From: WQUF01 sp031549525
Lineage (GTDB): Bacteria > Bacillota > Clostridia > Clostridiales > Clostridiaceae
Assembly: GCA_031549525.1 (NCBI GenBank)
Contig: JAVBPQ010000003.1
Coordinates: forward strand, 1-30,579
Length of the DNA: 30,579 nucleotides
Direction of reading: 5' to 3'
Position 1 is the first letter of the stretch. Every line of letters starts with the position of its first letter. The translations under genes and the position numbers were made by a program. Below the pieces are notes generated by a model, which had not been told where the DNA came from, ran no database searches, and saw nothing but the letters and a program-made list of their open reading frames with translations. Below, one piece after another: positions 1 to 6,908 of this stretch.

Positions 1-322
1 AAAGCTTAAGTTCTACTCTGAGCAACCGGAGGCATACATAGTGCTTTTAGAGGAAATGAGAATATTTCCTGAAGCCTTTAAAAAAGATGGAGACGAACTT
101 AGAGGCGATAATAGGTTTTGGACAAAATATGAAAAAAATAACCTTTTGGCAAAAAATGCTTTGCTATTGGAAATCATGCAATACACTTTTGATGGTATAA
201 GTAACGAAATGTTTAACAGATTTATAGCAGGAGAAATTCGTATCGATGAAGTCACTGTCGTCGGCATTGAAAAAGCGGAATCATATGTTGAGTTTTTTAA
301 GGAAATATGGAATATAATTTAG
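1..322 (+). CDS. TetR/AcrR-type regulator, C-terminal part (cut by left edge)
   Basis: The frame is open from base 2 to a TAA at 320-322, so the GTG at 41 is not a start and the true start lies outside the window. The roughly 106 visible residues look all-helical. They open with FYSEQPEAYIVLLEE, which resembles the start of the ligand-binding/dimerisation domain of TetR regulators, and end in a hydrophobic helix. The DNA-binding domain would be off the edge. TetR proteins are usually dimeric repressors released by a small ligand. The assignment rests on general character rather than on a motif, so another helical protein is possible. No terminator is evident in the following 150 bp. Confidence 0.45.
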   Translation, partial: KLKFYSEQPEAYIVLLEEMRIFPEAFKKDGDELRGDNRFWTKYEKNNLLAKNALLLEIMQYTFDGISNEMFNRFIAGEIRIDEVTVVGIEKAESYVEFFKEIWNII

Positions 323-477
323 AGTATGTATAACAATAGAGGAAAAAACTGGTATAAAGCAATCTAATACATAAAAATTATTTAAGGCTCATTAGTGATT
401 TCTTTACTCTTTCAAGTGGTGAATTTTTCGTACCAAAAATGATGTTTTTTACTTGACAATAACATAAAATATTCATC

Positions 478-506
478 TTGATTGGTATTTTATGTAGTTT
501 TATAAT
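478..506 (+). promoter_or_regulatory. Sigma-A-type promoter upstream of the GyrI-like gene
   Basis: A -35 TTGATT at 478-483 is separated by exactly 17 bp from a perfect -10 TATAAT at 501-506. Transcription would start near 513, leaving a leader of about 200 nt before the ATG at 714. The gene-free stretch 323-713 otherwise shows no ORF, repeat or hairpin that I can support. Confidence 0.55.
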
Positions 507-713
507 AAAATGTAATTATAGCAAATCATTGTATTGCGCAAGCTTAGAGTCCTGATGAAACCAACACACTACTTGCTATTAAAATAGTTATTCAAACTTT
601 ATTGTAATGATTACACTTTAAAAGAGATGCGGTGGTTATTAGATGATAAAAACCTGTTGGAAATTGTAAATTCTTTGACAACATCTAAAATCAATTTTAA
701 GGAGGATAAGACA

Positions 714-1262
714 ATGAATGATTTAAAACAATCAAGTAAAAAACTCAATAGATTAACAGATAAGGATGTGCGTATCGTATATTTACCTCCTATGACGGTA
801 GCTACCTATAAATATGTGGGAGATGAGCCTGAAATGCACTGTAGCGAGATAATAACTAACTTTGTTTGCGAAACAAAACTAATCGAAGTTAAACCTGATG
901 TGCGGCATTTTGGATTTAATGCTCCAAATCCTGATGAAACAGGTTATCATGGTTATGAAATGTGGGTAACCATTCCTGACAATATGGAAGTTAAAGAGCC
1001 AATAGTGAAAAAGCAGTTTGAAGGTGGACTGTATGCTGCCCATATGATTCCGTTTGGTGCATTTGCAGAATGGGAATGGCTGGGCGAATGGATTAATAAC
1101 AATTCTAAGTATGAAGCTAATAGAGAAAATAAGGGTCATGAGTGTATGTGGGGTTGCTTAGAAGAACATTTAAATTATATTAACCATATTAATTTACTAA
1201 ATATCAATCCAGAAGAAATACAACTTGATTTATTGCATCCGATTAAAGAACGTATAATATAG
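714..1262 (+). CDS. GyrI-like / AraC-type effector-binding domain protein
   Basis: A 182-residue protein resembling the stand-alone GyrI-like (AraC effector-binding, SOUL-type) fold, which binds small molecules and is often found at the C terminus of AraC or MerR regulators. Supporting features are the opening strand VRIVYLPPMTVATYKYVG, the aromatic-rich GYEMWVTIPD segment and the C-terminal GGLYAAHMIPFGAFAEWEWLGEW block, typical of this family. I chose the ATG at 714 because AAGGAGG sits 8 nt upstream. The frame continues upstream to 588 and could start at the ATG at 627, but that start has no ribosome site. Those extra 29 codons (RWLLDDKNLLEIV) could be the remnant of a lost regulator N-terminus. 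No DNA-binding domain is visible. Confidence 0.65.
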   Translation: MNDLKQSSKKLNRLTDKDVRIVYLPPMTVATYKYVGDEPEMHCSEIITNFVCETKLIEVKPDVRHFGFNAPNPDETGYHGYEMWVTIPDNMEVKEPIVKKQFEGGLYAAHMIPFGAFAEWEWLGEWINNNSKYEANRENKGHECMWGCLEEHLNYINHINLLNINPEEIQLDLLHPIKERII

Positions 1263-1358
1263 GCAACATAAGTTATATGGAAATTATTGATATCTGTGAT
1301 ATAGATAGTTTGTAAATAATGGATTCTACAAATTTATAAACTATAAAGGAGAATATAG

Positions 1359-1601
1359 ATGGGTGAATGTAAATTATGTGGTGGTAAACTTGCTGAAGAC
1401 TTGACGGCTGGTGTTGTAGCATCTTGGACAGTTGATATACGAACAAAATTACCTCGTGGGATGTATTTGTCCACTACTAATTGTACTGTTTGTCTAAAAT
1501 GTGGACATGTAGATTTTTTTGTAACCGAATTAAATGATCTGAGAGAGAAATTTGACATGATTGAAAAAAAGAAGAAAAGAAAAATTGGAGAAGATAGTTA
1601 A
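1359..1601 (+). CDS. Small zinc-ribbon protein
   Basis: An 80-residue protein with two CxxC pairs, CKLC near residues 4-7 and CLKC near 46-49, spaced as in a treble-clef or zinc-ribbon fold, followed by a lysine-rich C-terminal tail (KKKKRK). AAGGAG lies 7-8 nt before the ATG, supporting translation. It resembles the many short clostridial zinc-ribbon proteins of unknown role; I do not recognise a specific family. It follows the GyrI-like gene by about 96 bp and may share its transcript. A metal-binding or nucleic-acid-binding role is only inference. Confidence 0.55.
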   Translation: MGECKLCGGKLAEDLTAGVVASWTVDIRTKLPRGMYLSTTNCTVCLKCGHVDFFVTELNDLREKFDMIEKKKKRKIGEDS

Positions 1602-1624
1602 ACATATTTATTTTTAAAAAAACA

Positions 1625-1734
1625 TAACTAAATTTAAAGCTTGTTAAGAAGAGGTAAAGGGAGCGAACGTGTACAGATGCTCCCTCAACCCTTCAAAGGT
1701 ATACATATTTAAACCTCTTAAAAAACTTTAGTTA
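1625..1734. repeat. Nested imperfect palindrome of about 110 bp
   Basis: Three nested inverted pairs are visible: TAACTAAA (1625-1632) with TTTAGTTA (1727-1734), AAGAGGT (1649-1655) with ACCTCTT (1713-1719), and AGGGAGC (1658-1664) with GCTCCCT (1679-1685). The whole could fold as one branched hairpin. It ends 6 bp before the duplicated fragment that starts at 1740. It could be a small non-autonomous (MITE-like) element, a structured RNA, or a terminator for the upstream gene; there is no clear T-run on either side. Confidence 0.5.
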
Positions 1735-1739
1735 AATAT

Positions 1740-1870
1740 TAATTAACACCTTACATTTTTACGTTTAAATCCAATCTGACCCTTATCAACAGCTTTCTGA
1801 ATATATTCTGATGCAACCAAAACACCGCATTTAGTTTTTCCCATATAAACATCCACTTCGCCTATTTTTT
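1740..1870. repeat. 131-bp direct repeat, copy 1
   Basis: Matches 2904-3034 at a constant offset of 1164 bp with two visible mismatches. This copy is detached from any complete gene and lies on the downstream side of the toxin-antitoxin pair. The matched block comprises the last 42 or so codons and the stop of the DNA alkylation repair gene. Confidence 0.93.
1743..1870 (-). pseudogene. C-terminal fragment of a DNA alkylation repair gene
   Basis: Read on the minus strand, this encodes the same C-terminus as the intact gene at 2907-3614 (VDVYMGKTKC...FKRKNVRC, then stop), with one replacement (Ser to Gly after the Cys) and one silent change. The frame runs upstream a little way into unrelated lysine-rich sequence and has no start or ribosome site. 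It is therefore a remnant, not a gene. The near-identity to the intact copy implies a recent duplication or gene conversion. Confidence 0.85.
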
Positions 1871-1918
1871 TTGTATTTATCTCATATTCTTTTACTTTTA
1901 GATAAAAAAAGTTTCTCT

Positions 1919-2320
1919 TTATTTCCAGTTGATATATTTAAGATCTCCAATACTCCCAAAATGACGAGTATTATTGGTAACTAGTATATAACCATTTACA
2001 ATACAAAAAGCTGCAATTATCAAATCATTATCATCAATAGGCTTACCAGCTTTCCTAGCTTCAACATACAAAATTGAAGCTTTCTTCCAAACATTAAGAC
2101 TCAATCCTTCAAGCAATAAATCATTTTGCAACATTTTATTTAATTCTGCTTTTTTAGCAGTTGCTCCTTTTTCAAGTAACCAACGTTCAATTTCATAATA
2201 AACAATGTGAGGGACAACTAATTTCTCATTAGCTTTTACAGCTTCCTTTAATTTTTCCCTAACTATTTTATCTCCTTTAATAAGATAGGATATAATATTG
2301 CTATCAAGTACATATGCCAT
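1919..2320 (-). CDS. vapC: PIN-domain toxin, VapC type
   Basis: A 133-residue PIN-domain protein, the length expected of a VapC toxin, a Mg-dependent ribonuclease that usually cuts tRNA or rRNA. The acidic site is visible: Asp near residue 6 (YVLDSNIISYLI), Glu near 44 (YYEIERW), Asp-Asp-Asn-Asp near 97-100 and the closing TNNTRHF with its conserved Asn. The gene starts 4 bp after the stop of the upstream antitoxin-like gene, the usual coupled arrangement. The pair sits between two 131-bp direct repeats. The toxin looks intact; its specificity cannot be read from the sequence. Confidence 0.85.
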   Translation of the reverse strand: MAYVLDSNIISYLIKGDKIVREKLKEAVKANEKLVVPHIVYYEIERWLLEKGATAKKAELNKMLQNDLLLEGLSLNVWKKASILYVEARKAGKPIDDNDLIIAAFCIVNGYILVTNNTRHFGSIGDLKYINWK

Positions 2321-2324
2321 AAAA

Positions 2325-2609
2325 TCAAATCTCTCCTAAATCCCTTTTAAAATTGATTCTGTTATTCTCTAGATAAGTAATATCTTCATCAGTAATGTTT
2401 TCACCCTCTATTGAATCAATAGTGTTAAAAAAACATTCCCACATTTCTAATCGATTCAAATGATCTTGTTTTTCATTTTGTTCATCAATAGGCTCATCAA
2501 TAATATTGATTATGAGTCTCAAATTTTTAGGCAATTGTTTTATTTCATGTTTATCTATATCAATAAATTGTCCTTTATTATTAAAATAGCCTTGATATGT
2601 TTGTATCAT
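2325..2609 (-). CDS. Probable antitoxin partner of the PIN toxin
   Basis: A 94-residue acidic protein (MIQTYQGYFNNKGQFIDID...), positioned as the antitoxin directly upstream of the PIN toxin. I take the ATG whose first base is at 2609, because AAAGGA lies about 9 nt before it. The longer in-frame ATG at 2651 has no ribosome site. The N-terminal GYFNNKGQFI segment resembles the short beta-strand start of several PIN-associated antitoxins, and the C-terminal half is helical and acidic, as expected for a toxin-wrapping tail. I do not see a clear AbrB or ribbon-helix-helix motif, so the family is unassigned. Confidence 0.65.
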   Translation of the reverse strand: MIQTYQGYFNNKGQFIDIDKHEIKQLPKNLRLIINIIDEPIDEQNEKQDHLNRLEMWECFFNTIDSIEGENITDEDITYLENNRINFKRDLGEI

Positions 2610-2851
2610 TTCTATCAATCCTTTTCTTTTTAAGTATTTGACATATCTCATTTTGTTCCATTGAACTTACTCTGTAATAACCCATAACTTTTGACAATTA
2701 TAACACCTACTATTTAAAGTATATATTTAATTATATAATAAAGTGTTTCATCAAATCTATGTTTTAATGTATAGTTTATTGTATATTTTTTATAAATTTA
2801 GAGACTAAATTTGCTCCATAACTTTTTTATCATAAATATAATCAAAAAAAT

Positions 2852-2894
2852 TAGTGAACTTTCTCTCATCCTTATAGATGAAGAAAATTCACTT
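2852..2894 (-). terminator. Rho-independent terminator of the DNA alkylation repair gene
   Basis: On the minus strand AGTGAA (2893-2888) pairs with TTCACT (2858-2853), and the inner TTTCTTCATC pairs with GATGAGAGAAA around a short loop, followed by AATTTTTTT. The hairpin lies 13 bp beyond the stop codon at 2907. Confidence 0.8.
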
Positions 2895-2903
2895 CAAATA
2901 AAA

Positions 2904-3034
2904 TAATTAACACCTTACATTTTTACGTTTAAATCCAATCTGACCCTTATCAACAGCTTTCTGAATATATTCTGATGCAACCAGAACACTGCATTTAGTT
3001 TTTCCCATATAAACATCCACTTCGCCTATTTTTT
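2904..3034. repeat. 131-bp direct repeat, copy 2 (inside intact gene)
   Basis: The partner of 1740-1870. It spans the stop codon and the last 42 or so codons of the DNA alkylation repair gene and stops abruptly at a run of T residues. The 1033 bp between the copies contain the toxin-antitoxin pair and the terminator at 2852-2894. Confidence 0.93.
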
Positions 3035-3614
3035 CTGCCACAGCTACAGCCTTTTCATGCAGTGGAATATAAGAAATACCTACAGCTGCAACAAAGTTAT
3101 TCATTGAATATTTAGCTCTATTTGTCTCACTATGAATGGTCTTTTCCACAATTTCGAGCATCTTCTCTATCTTTCCTTTATCAAATTCAGAATCCTTTCT
3201 ATTTCCTAAAAGCCAGCAATAGCAGCTATAACCAGCAGATACATATAACTCTTTCCCTGTAGCTATCCATTTATTCGAAACCTCCATAGCAAAATCCGTT
3301 TCAGCTAAGGTAACAGCTACAATATAATCCGATATCATATAAAAATAGGCCTTTTCCATCCAAGCATCAAAATTCTCTTCAGTCATAGATTTAGGGTCTG
3401 CAATCATCCCTGCTAAATACATAGCATCGTAAATTCCAGTTGAATAAAGCTCCTCTGCAAGCCTTTGATTTTTCTTTATCTTCTTTACAAGAGGTTTCAT
3501 TGCCCCTGTTGCAACCCCAAAAACTGGCTCACGAGCGCCTTGTTTTATATATACCTTTTTAGTCCTTTCCGTGCCAAGTGCCTCAAGCTCTTGTAAAATG
3601 ATCTCCTTATCCAT
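2907..3614 (-). CDS. DNA alkylation repair protein (AlkD/AlkC-like HEAT family)
   Basis: A 235-residue all-helical protein of the DNA alkylation repair family (AlkD-like), whose characterised members are glycosylases removing N3- and N7-alkylated purines using stacked HEAT-like repeats. The start resembles the family (ELEALGTERTKKVYIKQGA...GVATGAMKPLVKKIKKNQ). The middle block with MIADP, ISDY and ETDF is also as I recall from clostridial members, several of which lack the full AlkD catalytic set. AGGAGAG lies about 7 nt before the ATG. The gene is followed by its own terminator and is separate from the upstream operon. Substrate specificity is not determinable here. Confidence 0.75.
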   Translation of the reverse strand: MDKEIILQELEALGTERTKKVYIKQGAREPVFGVATGAMKPLVKKIKKNQRLAEELYSTGIYDAMYLAGMIADPKSMTEENFDAWMEKAYFYMISDYIVAVTLAETDFAMEVSNKWIATGKELYVSAGYSCYCWLLGNRKDSEFDKGKIEKMLEIVEKTIHSETNRAKYSMNNFVAAVGISYIPLHEKAVAVAEKIGEVDVYMGKTKCSVLVASEYIQKAVDKGQIGFKRKNVRC

Positions 3615-3649
3615 TTAAAACTCTCCTAATTAGTATAATAAATCTTATT

Positions 3650-3679
3650 AAAAATGACGACCCTAAAGCCGTCACTTTT
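3650..3679 (-). terminator. Rho-independent terminator of the metVF/hdr/flx operon
   Basis: On the minus strand AAAAGTGACG (3679-3670) pairs with CGTCATTTTT (3659-3650) around a 10-nt loop, running into TTTTTAATAAG. It lies 9 bp past the stop of the last operon gene and before the ribosome site of the next gene. Confidence 0.78.
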
Positions 3680-3687
3680 CTTATATT

Positions 3688-4521
3688 TTAATATTCATTT
3701 GGCATTGTATCAAGCTCTGCTAATGTAAATACAGGACCATCTATGCACACATATTTGCGCCCAATATTGCATTTACCACATTTCCCAACACCACAAGTCA
3801 TCCTCATCTCTAGTGTAGTTATTATTTTATTCTTAGGAAGTCCCATCTCCATAAGTTTTTGTGATACAAATTTAATCATAATTGGAGGTCCACAGAGCAC
3901 AGCGATGGTCTTCTCTAAATCAAATTTCATATCTCCTACTAAAATATGAGGAAATCCTACTTTTTCATTCCACCCTTCTTCTGCTCTATCTATGGTAAGG
4001 GTTACTTCTGTATTCTTTAATTTTCTCCACTCGCTATATTCATTAAAATAGATGAAGTCCTTGCTGCTTCTTGCAGCAATTAGCATCTGTATTTTTCCAA
4101 ATTTATCTCTGTTTGAATCATCAAATACATAGGTTATAAGAGGTCTTAGAGGAGCAAGACCAAGTCCCCCTGCTATATATAATATATCATTTCCTTCTAT
4201 TTTATCTATAGGAAAAGTGTTTCCAAAAGGTCCCCTTATCCATACCGTATCCCCAACATCTAAGGCATGAATTGCATCAGTTAAAAGTCCTGTCCTCTTT
4301 ATGCTAAGCTCTATAAAATCTTTAATAAGAGGGTTTGATGCAAACCCAAAAGGAGCTTCTCCTATTCCTGGAATGGATAATTCGATAAATTGCCCTGGCA
4401 TAAAATCCATCTTATATCCATCTTCAAACTTTAATTTATAGGTTTTAACATCTAAATCTGCAGAACTTGTTTCTTGAGTAATTGATAATATCTCAGCTTT
4501 AAGTGGTAAATATGGATTCAT
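3688..4521 (-). CDS. flxA: FAD/NAD(P)-binding electron-input subunit, FlxA/PyrK-AsrB type
   Basis: A 277-residue ferredoxin-NADP-reductase-like protein. The FAD-binding beta-barrel occupies about residues 1-105 (MPGQFIELSI near 41-50, APFGFAS near 56-62). An NAD(P) Rossmann domain follows (ILYIAGGLGLAPLRPL near 113-128, CGPPIMI near 210-216). A C-terminal [2Fe-2S] site uses Cys243, Cys248, Cys251 and Cys259, the PyrK/AsrB arrangement. In FlxABCD-HdrABC complexes this type of subunit takes electrons from NADH. It is the last gene of the operon and overlaps the upstream gene by 4 bp (ATGA). Within this operon it would be one of two possible NAD(P)H entry points, the other being inside the large HdrA. 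Coenzyme preference is not clear from the sequence. Confidence 0.85.
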   Translation of the reverse strand: MNPYLPLKAEILSITQETSSADLDVKTYKLKFEDGYKMDFMPGQFIELSIPGIGEAPFGFASNPLIKDFIELSIKRTGLLTDAIHALDVGDTVWIRGPFGNTFPIDKIEGNDILYIAGGLGLAPLRPLITYVFDDSNRDKFGKIQMLIAARSSKDFIYFNEYSEWRKLKNTEVTLTIDRAEEGWNEKVGFPHILVGDMKFDLEKTIAVLCGPPIMIKFVSQKLMEMGLPKNKIITTLEMRMTCGVGKCGKCNIGRKYVCIDGPVFTLAELDTMPNEY

Positions 4522-5501
4522 TGCTGCATCACCTCCATTATACCATGAACTACATTGTTAATATTGACCCCTGCAGGGCAGCTTCTAACACACCTTCCAC
4601 ATCCTGTACAAGCAACGCATCCAAAGTTTTCTTTTACATATAGATATTTGTGTAAAACCCTTTGGCGATATCTTTCCTTTTTAGACTGTCTTGGATTATG
4701 GCCTGATGCATGAAGGGTAAATTTGCTAAACATGCAGCTATCCCAGCGTCTATATCTGCAATAGCTCTCTCCTTCTTTTACATCCTTAAATTCAAAGCAA
4801 TGACATGTTGGACAAATATATGTGCACATACCGCAGCCTTGACAAGTCTCAGAAATGCTCTCCCAATCTACTTTATTAAACAAATCTGCTTCTGTATTAT
4901 CATCAATTGCAAGAGTCTCTTCTTTACTAAGTTCAGGAGCAGGAGGATTTTCAAATTCTAAAAGATTCTTTACAAATTTTGAAAAATATTCTCTACCTCT
5001 ATCGGATACATAAAGCACTTCATAATTTTCATCATTTTTTTGTAAAAACAGATCGCACTTATCTGAATATTTCATATTGGTTTCCCTTTTATCACAAAAG
5101 CATCCAGATTTTTTATTTATACATCCTACGCCTATTAGCAATGTATTTTTAAGGTTAGCTTCAAAGAAGGGGTCCACGTATTTTCCTTTAGTAAAAACCT
5201 GTTCTAAAACATGAAGAGCTTCTAAATCGCAAGGTCTTACACCAAAAATAACCACGCCTCTTTCAGGTTTAGTAACAATTGCTCCATCTTTTGTAAACTC
5301 TATGATCTTTTCAACCCTTGGGAATAAAAATTCTTTAGGTGACTTATAAGCTATTTCATCTCCAAGAAGTATATCATTAACATCCTTAACCTCTAAAAAA
5401 TCAACAGTTTTGTCATTTTGAACTTGAGCTATTAACTTCTTCTCTTCCATCATCTCTTTTAAAATCTCAAGCATTTTTGACTTTTCTATTTGGATGCTCA
5501 T
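4518..5501 (-). CDS. flxB: Fe-S electron-transfer subunit, AsrA/FlxB type
   Basis: A 327-residue cytoplasmic protein like the A subunit of anaerobic sulfite reductase and the beta subunit of some NiFe hydrogenases. An N-terminal domain carries the signature GVRPCDLEAL near residues 87-96 and extra cysteines (127, 134, 136). Two [4Fe-4S] motifs follow: Cys220/223/226/230 (CQGCGMCTYIC) and Cys298/301/304/308 (CTGCGRCVRSC). In NADH-linked Flx or Asr systems it relays electrons from the flavin subunit. It overlaps both neighbours by 4 bp, indicating translational coupling in a fixed complex. The FlxB label is by position and family; AsrA-like is the safer family name. Confidence 0.78.
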   Translation of the reverse strand: MSIQIEKSKMLEILKEMMEEKKLIAQVQNDKTVDFLEVKDVNDILLGDEIAYKSPKEFLFPRVEKIIEFTKDGAIVTKPERGVVIFGVRPCDLEALHVLEQVFTKGKYVDPFFEANLKNTLLIGVGCINKKSGCFCDKRETNMKYSDKCDLFLQKNDENYEVLYVSDRGREYFSKFVKNLLEFENPPAPELSKEETLAIDDNTEADLFNKVDWESISETCQGCGMCTYICPTCHCFEFKDVKEGESYCRYRRWDSCMFSKFTLHASGHNPRQSKKERYRQRVLHKYLYVKENFGCVACTGCGRCVRSCPAGVNINNVVHGIMEVMQQ

Positions 5502-6364
5502 TTATCTTCACCTCCTAAAAAGCCAACTTCTCTATCCTCAAGCGCATATGTCAGCATTGCAGGTCTTTTATCAAGCTCTGCTCCAGCATCATAATCGTAC
5601 ATATCCTTCATGAAATTTGTAACTTCCTTTATAAGATACCTTACATTAACGCCAGAAGCACAAGCTGCTTCACAAGCTCCACACTCTATGCATCTTCCTG
5701 CAAGGTGCATAGTACGCCCTAAATGGAACATCATCTTTGTGCCAGTATCTGGAGCTTCTTTTTCATTTCTAGATTGCCAATCTGGAATATCTCTTTCTAT
5801 AAAGCAAGTCTTACAATAACATCCATAACAAGCTTGTCTGCAAGAGTAGCACAATATGCACTTATCTATTTCTTTTTTAAATCTATCTAAATTCTTTTCT
5901 AAATCTTCCCCAACTGAATCTTTATCATTCATCTTAATATCATTTACTCTTTTATCTTCTACATGAACATCATATATTGGAGGTATTCTAATAGAACAGT
6001 CAGCACAGCCTGGACGGTAGTTTCCAAGAGCATCAACCATGCCTAAGCAATCCACGCCTATTATATAGACATTTTCTCTATTTATTTGTGCTTCATTTAT
6101 ATACTGTATTATTGCACGTACATCACATGGTTTAGCAACTATTCCAACCTTATCTTTTCTACCATGAAGGTAAGAAGCAAGATGCTGATAGCATCTATTG
6201 CCCCACTCTATTTTTTCAGCGTCGTCTTTATTTTTTGCAAAATAAGGGATTTGAGAGTTGTCAATGCCGCCTCCTTTATAAGCTAAAACAACATCTACAG
6301 TTTTATTTTCTAAGATATCTTTGCAAATATCTCGTATCTCTTTATTTATAGCTTCAAAGCTCAT
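5498..6364 (-). CDS. flxC: Fe-S subunit with FrhB/AsrA-like domain, FlxC type
   Basis: A 288-residue iron-sulfur protein. The first 160 residues resemble the F420-hydrogenase beta-subunit/AsrA superfamily (VGIVAKPCDVRAI near 73-85, IIGVDCLGM near 101-109), with a CxxC at 120-123. Two [4Fe-4S] motifs follow: Cys169/172/175/179 and Cys225/228/231/235, with an extra Cys cluster CYGCYCKTC at 179-187. It lies between the MvhD-like and AsrA-like genes with 4-bp overlaps on both sides. Its likely role is electron relay between the NADH-oxidising subunit and the MvhD/HdrA core. It is similar in design to the next gene downstream, as if the two arose by an old duplication. Confidence 0.72.
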   Translation of the reverse strand: MSFEAINKEIRDICKDILENKTVDVVLAYKGGGIDNSQIPYFAKNKDDAEKIEWGNRCYQHLASYLHGRKDKVGIVAKPCDVRAIIQYINEAQINRENVYIIGVDCLGMVDALGNYRPGCADCSIRIPPIYDVHVEDKRVNDIKMNDKDSVGEDLEKNLDRFKKEIDKCILCYSCRQACYGCYCKTCFIERDIPDWQSRNEKEAPDTGTKMMFHLGRTMHLAGRCIECGACEAACASGVNVRYLIKEVTNFMKDMYDYDAGAELDKRPAMLTYALEDREVGFLGGEDK

Positions 6365-6894
6365 TTTAAAACCCCTCCTTTCTCCCTTTTTAGAATATCG
6401 CTAGGACCTACTTTTTTTACATTTTCTACAACCTCTTTGATTACTTCTGCAAATCTTCCGCCTTCTGAAGCTGAAACCCAAGTAAATTGAACTCTCTCTG
6501 GGTTAATTCCAGAAGCTGTGAGAAGTTTCTTTAAAACAGTAAATCTTCTCCTTGCGTATAAATTACCAGATAAATAATGACAATCTCCAGGGTGGCATCC
6601 TGAAACCATGACACCATCTGCACCATTAGTCAATGCTTTAATTATATATAGAGGATTAATCCTTCCAGAGCATGGAACTCTTATAACCCTTATATTAGAT
6701 GGATATTGCAATCTGCTTGTACCTGCTAAATCTGCTCCAGCATAGCTGCACCAATTGCAAAGAAAAGCTATGATCTTTGGCTCTTTAGCTAAGGATTTGG
6801 GACATTCAATATTGCAACCTTCACAATTACTACTAATTTCACAACTGTCACCTTCACAAGCACAGTTTAATTCTTTATCTTTCATTGTGGTCAT
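6361..6894 (-). CDS. flxD: MvhD-like [2Fe-2S] subunit with Cys-rich N-terminal extension
   Basis: A 177-residue protein of the MvhD/FlxD family, which passes electrons from the input module to HdrA. The core is clear: CNWCSYAGADLAGTSRLQYP, VPCSGRINP and SGCHPGDCHYLSGN hold the cluster cysteines. Unusually, residues 11-31 hold six cysteines (11, 13, 18, 24, 27, 31) ahead of the core, enough for a further metal centre; I do not recall this in canonical MvhD. The ribosome site GGGGGG lies 8 nt before the first ATG; a second in-frame ATG follows 3 codons later. It starts 14 bp after the HdrA gene. Confidence 0.82.
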   Translation of the reverse strand: MTTMKDKELNCACEGDSCEISSNCEGCNIECPKSLAKEPKIIAFLCNWCSYAGADLAGTSRLQYPSNIRVIRVPCSGRINPLYIIKALTNGADGVMVSGCHPGDCHYLSGNLYARRRFTVLKKLLTASGINPERVQFTWVSASEGGRFAEVIKEVVENVKKVGPSDILKREKGGVLK

Positions 6895-6908
6895 TCAGCA
6901 TACCCCCC

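Noticed and set aside
627..713. Longer start for the GyrI-like gene at the ATG at 627
   Set aside because: No ribosome binding site precedes it, while AAGGAGG sits ideally before the ATG at 714.
2610..2651. Longer antitoxin start at 2651
   Set aside because: No ribosome site; the ATG at 2609 has AAAGGA at a workable distance.
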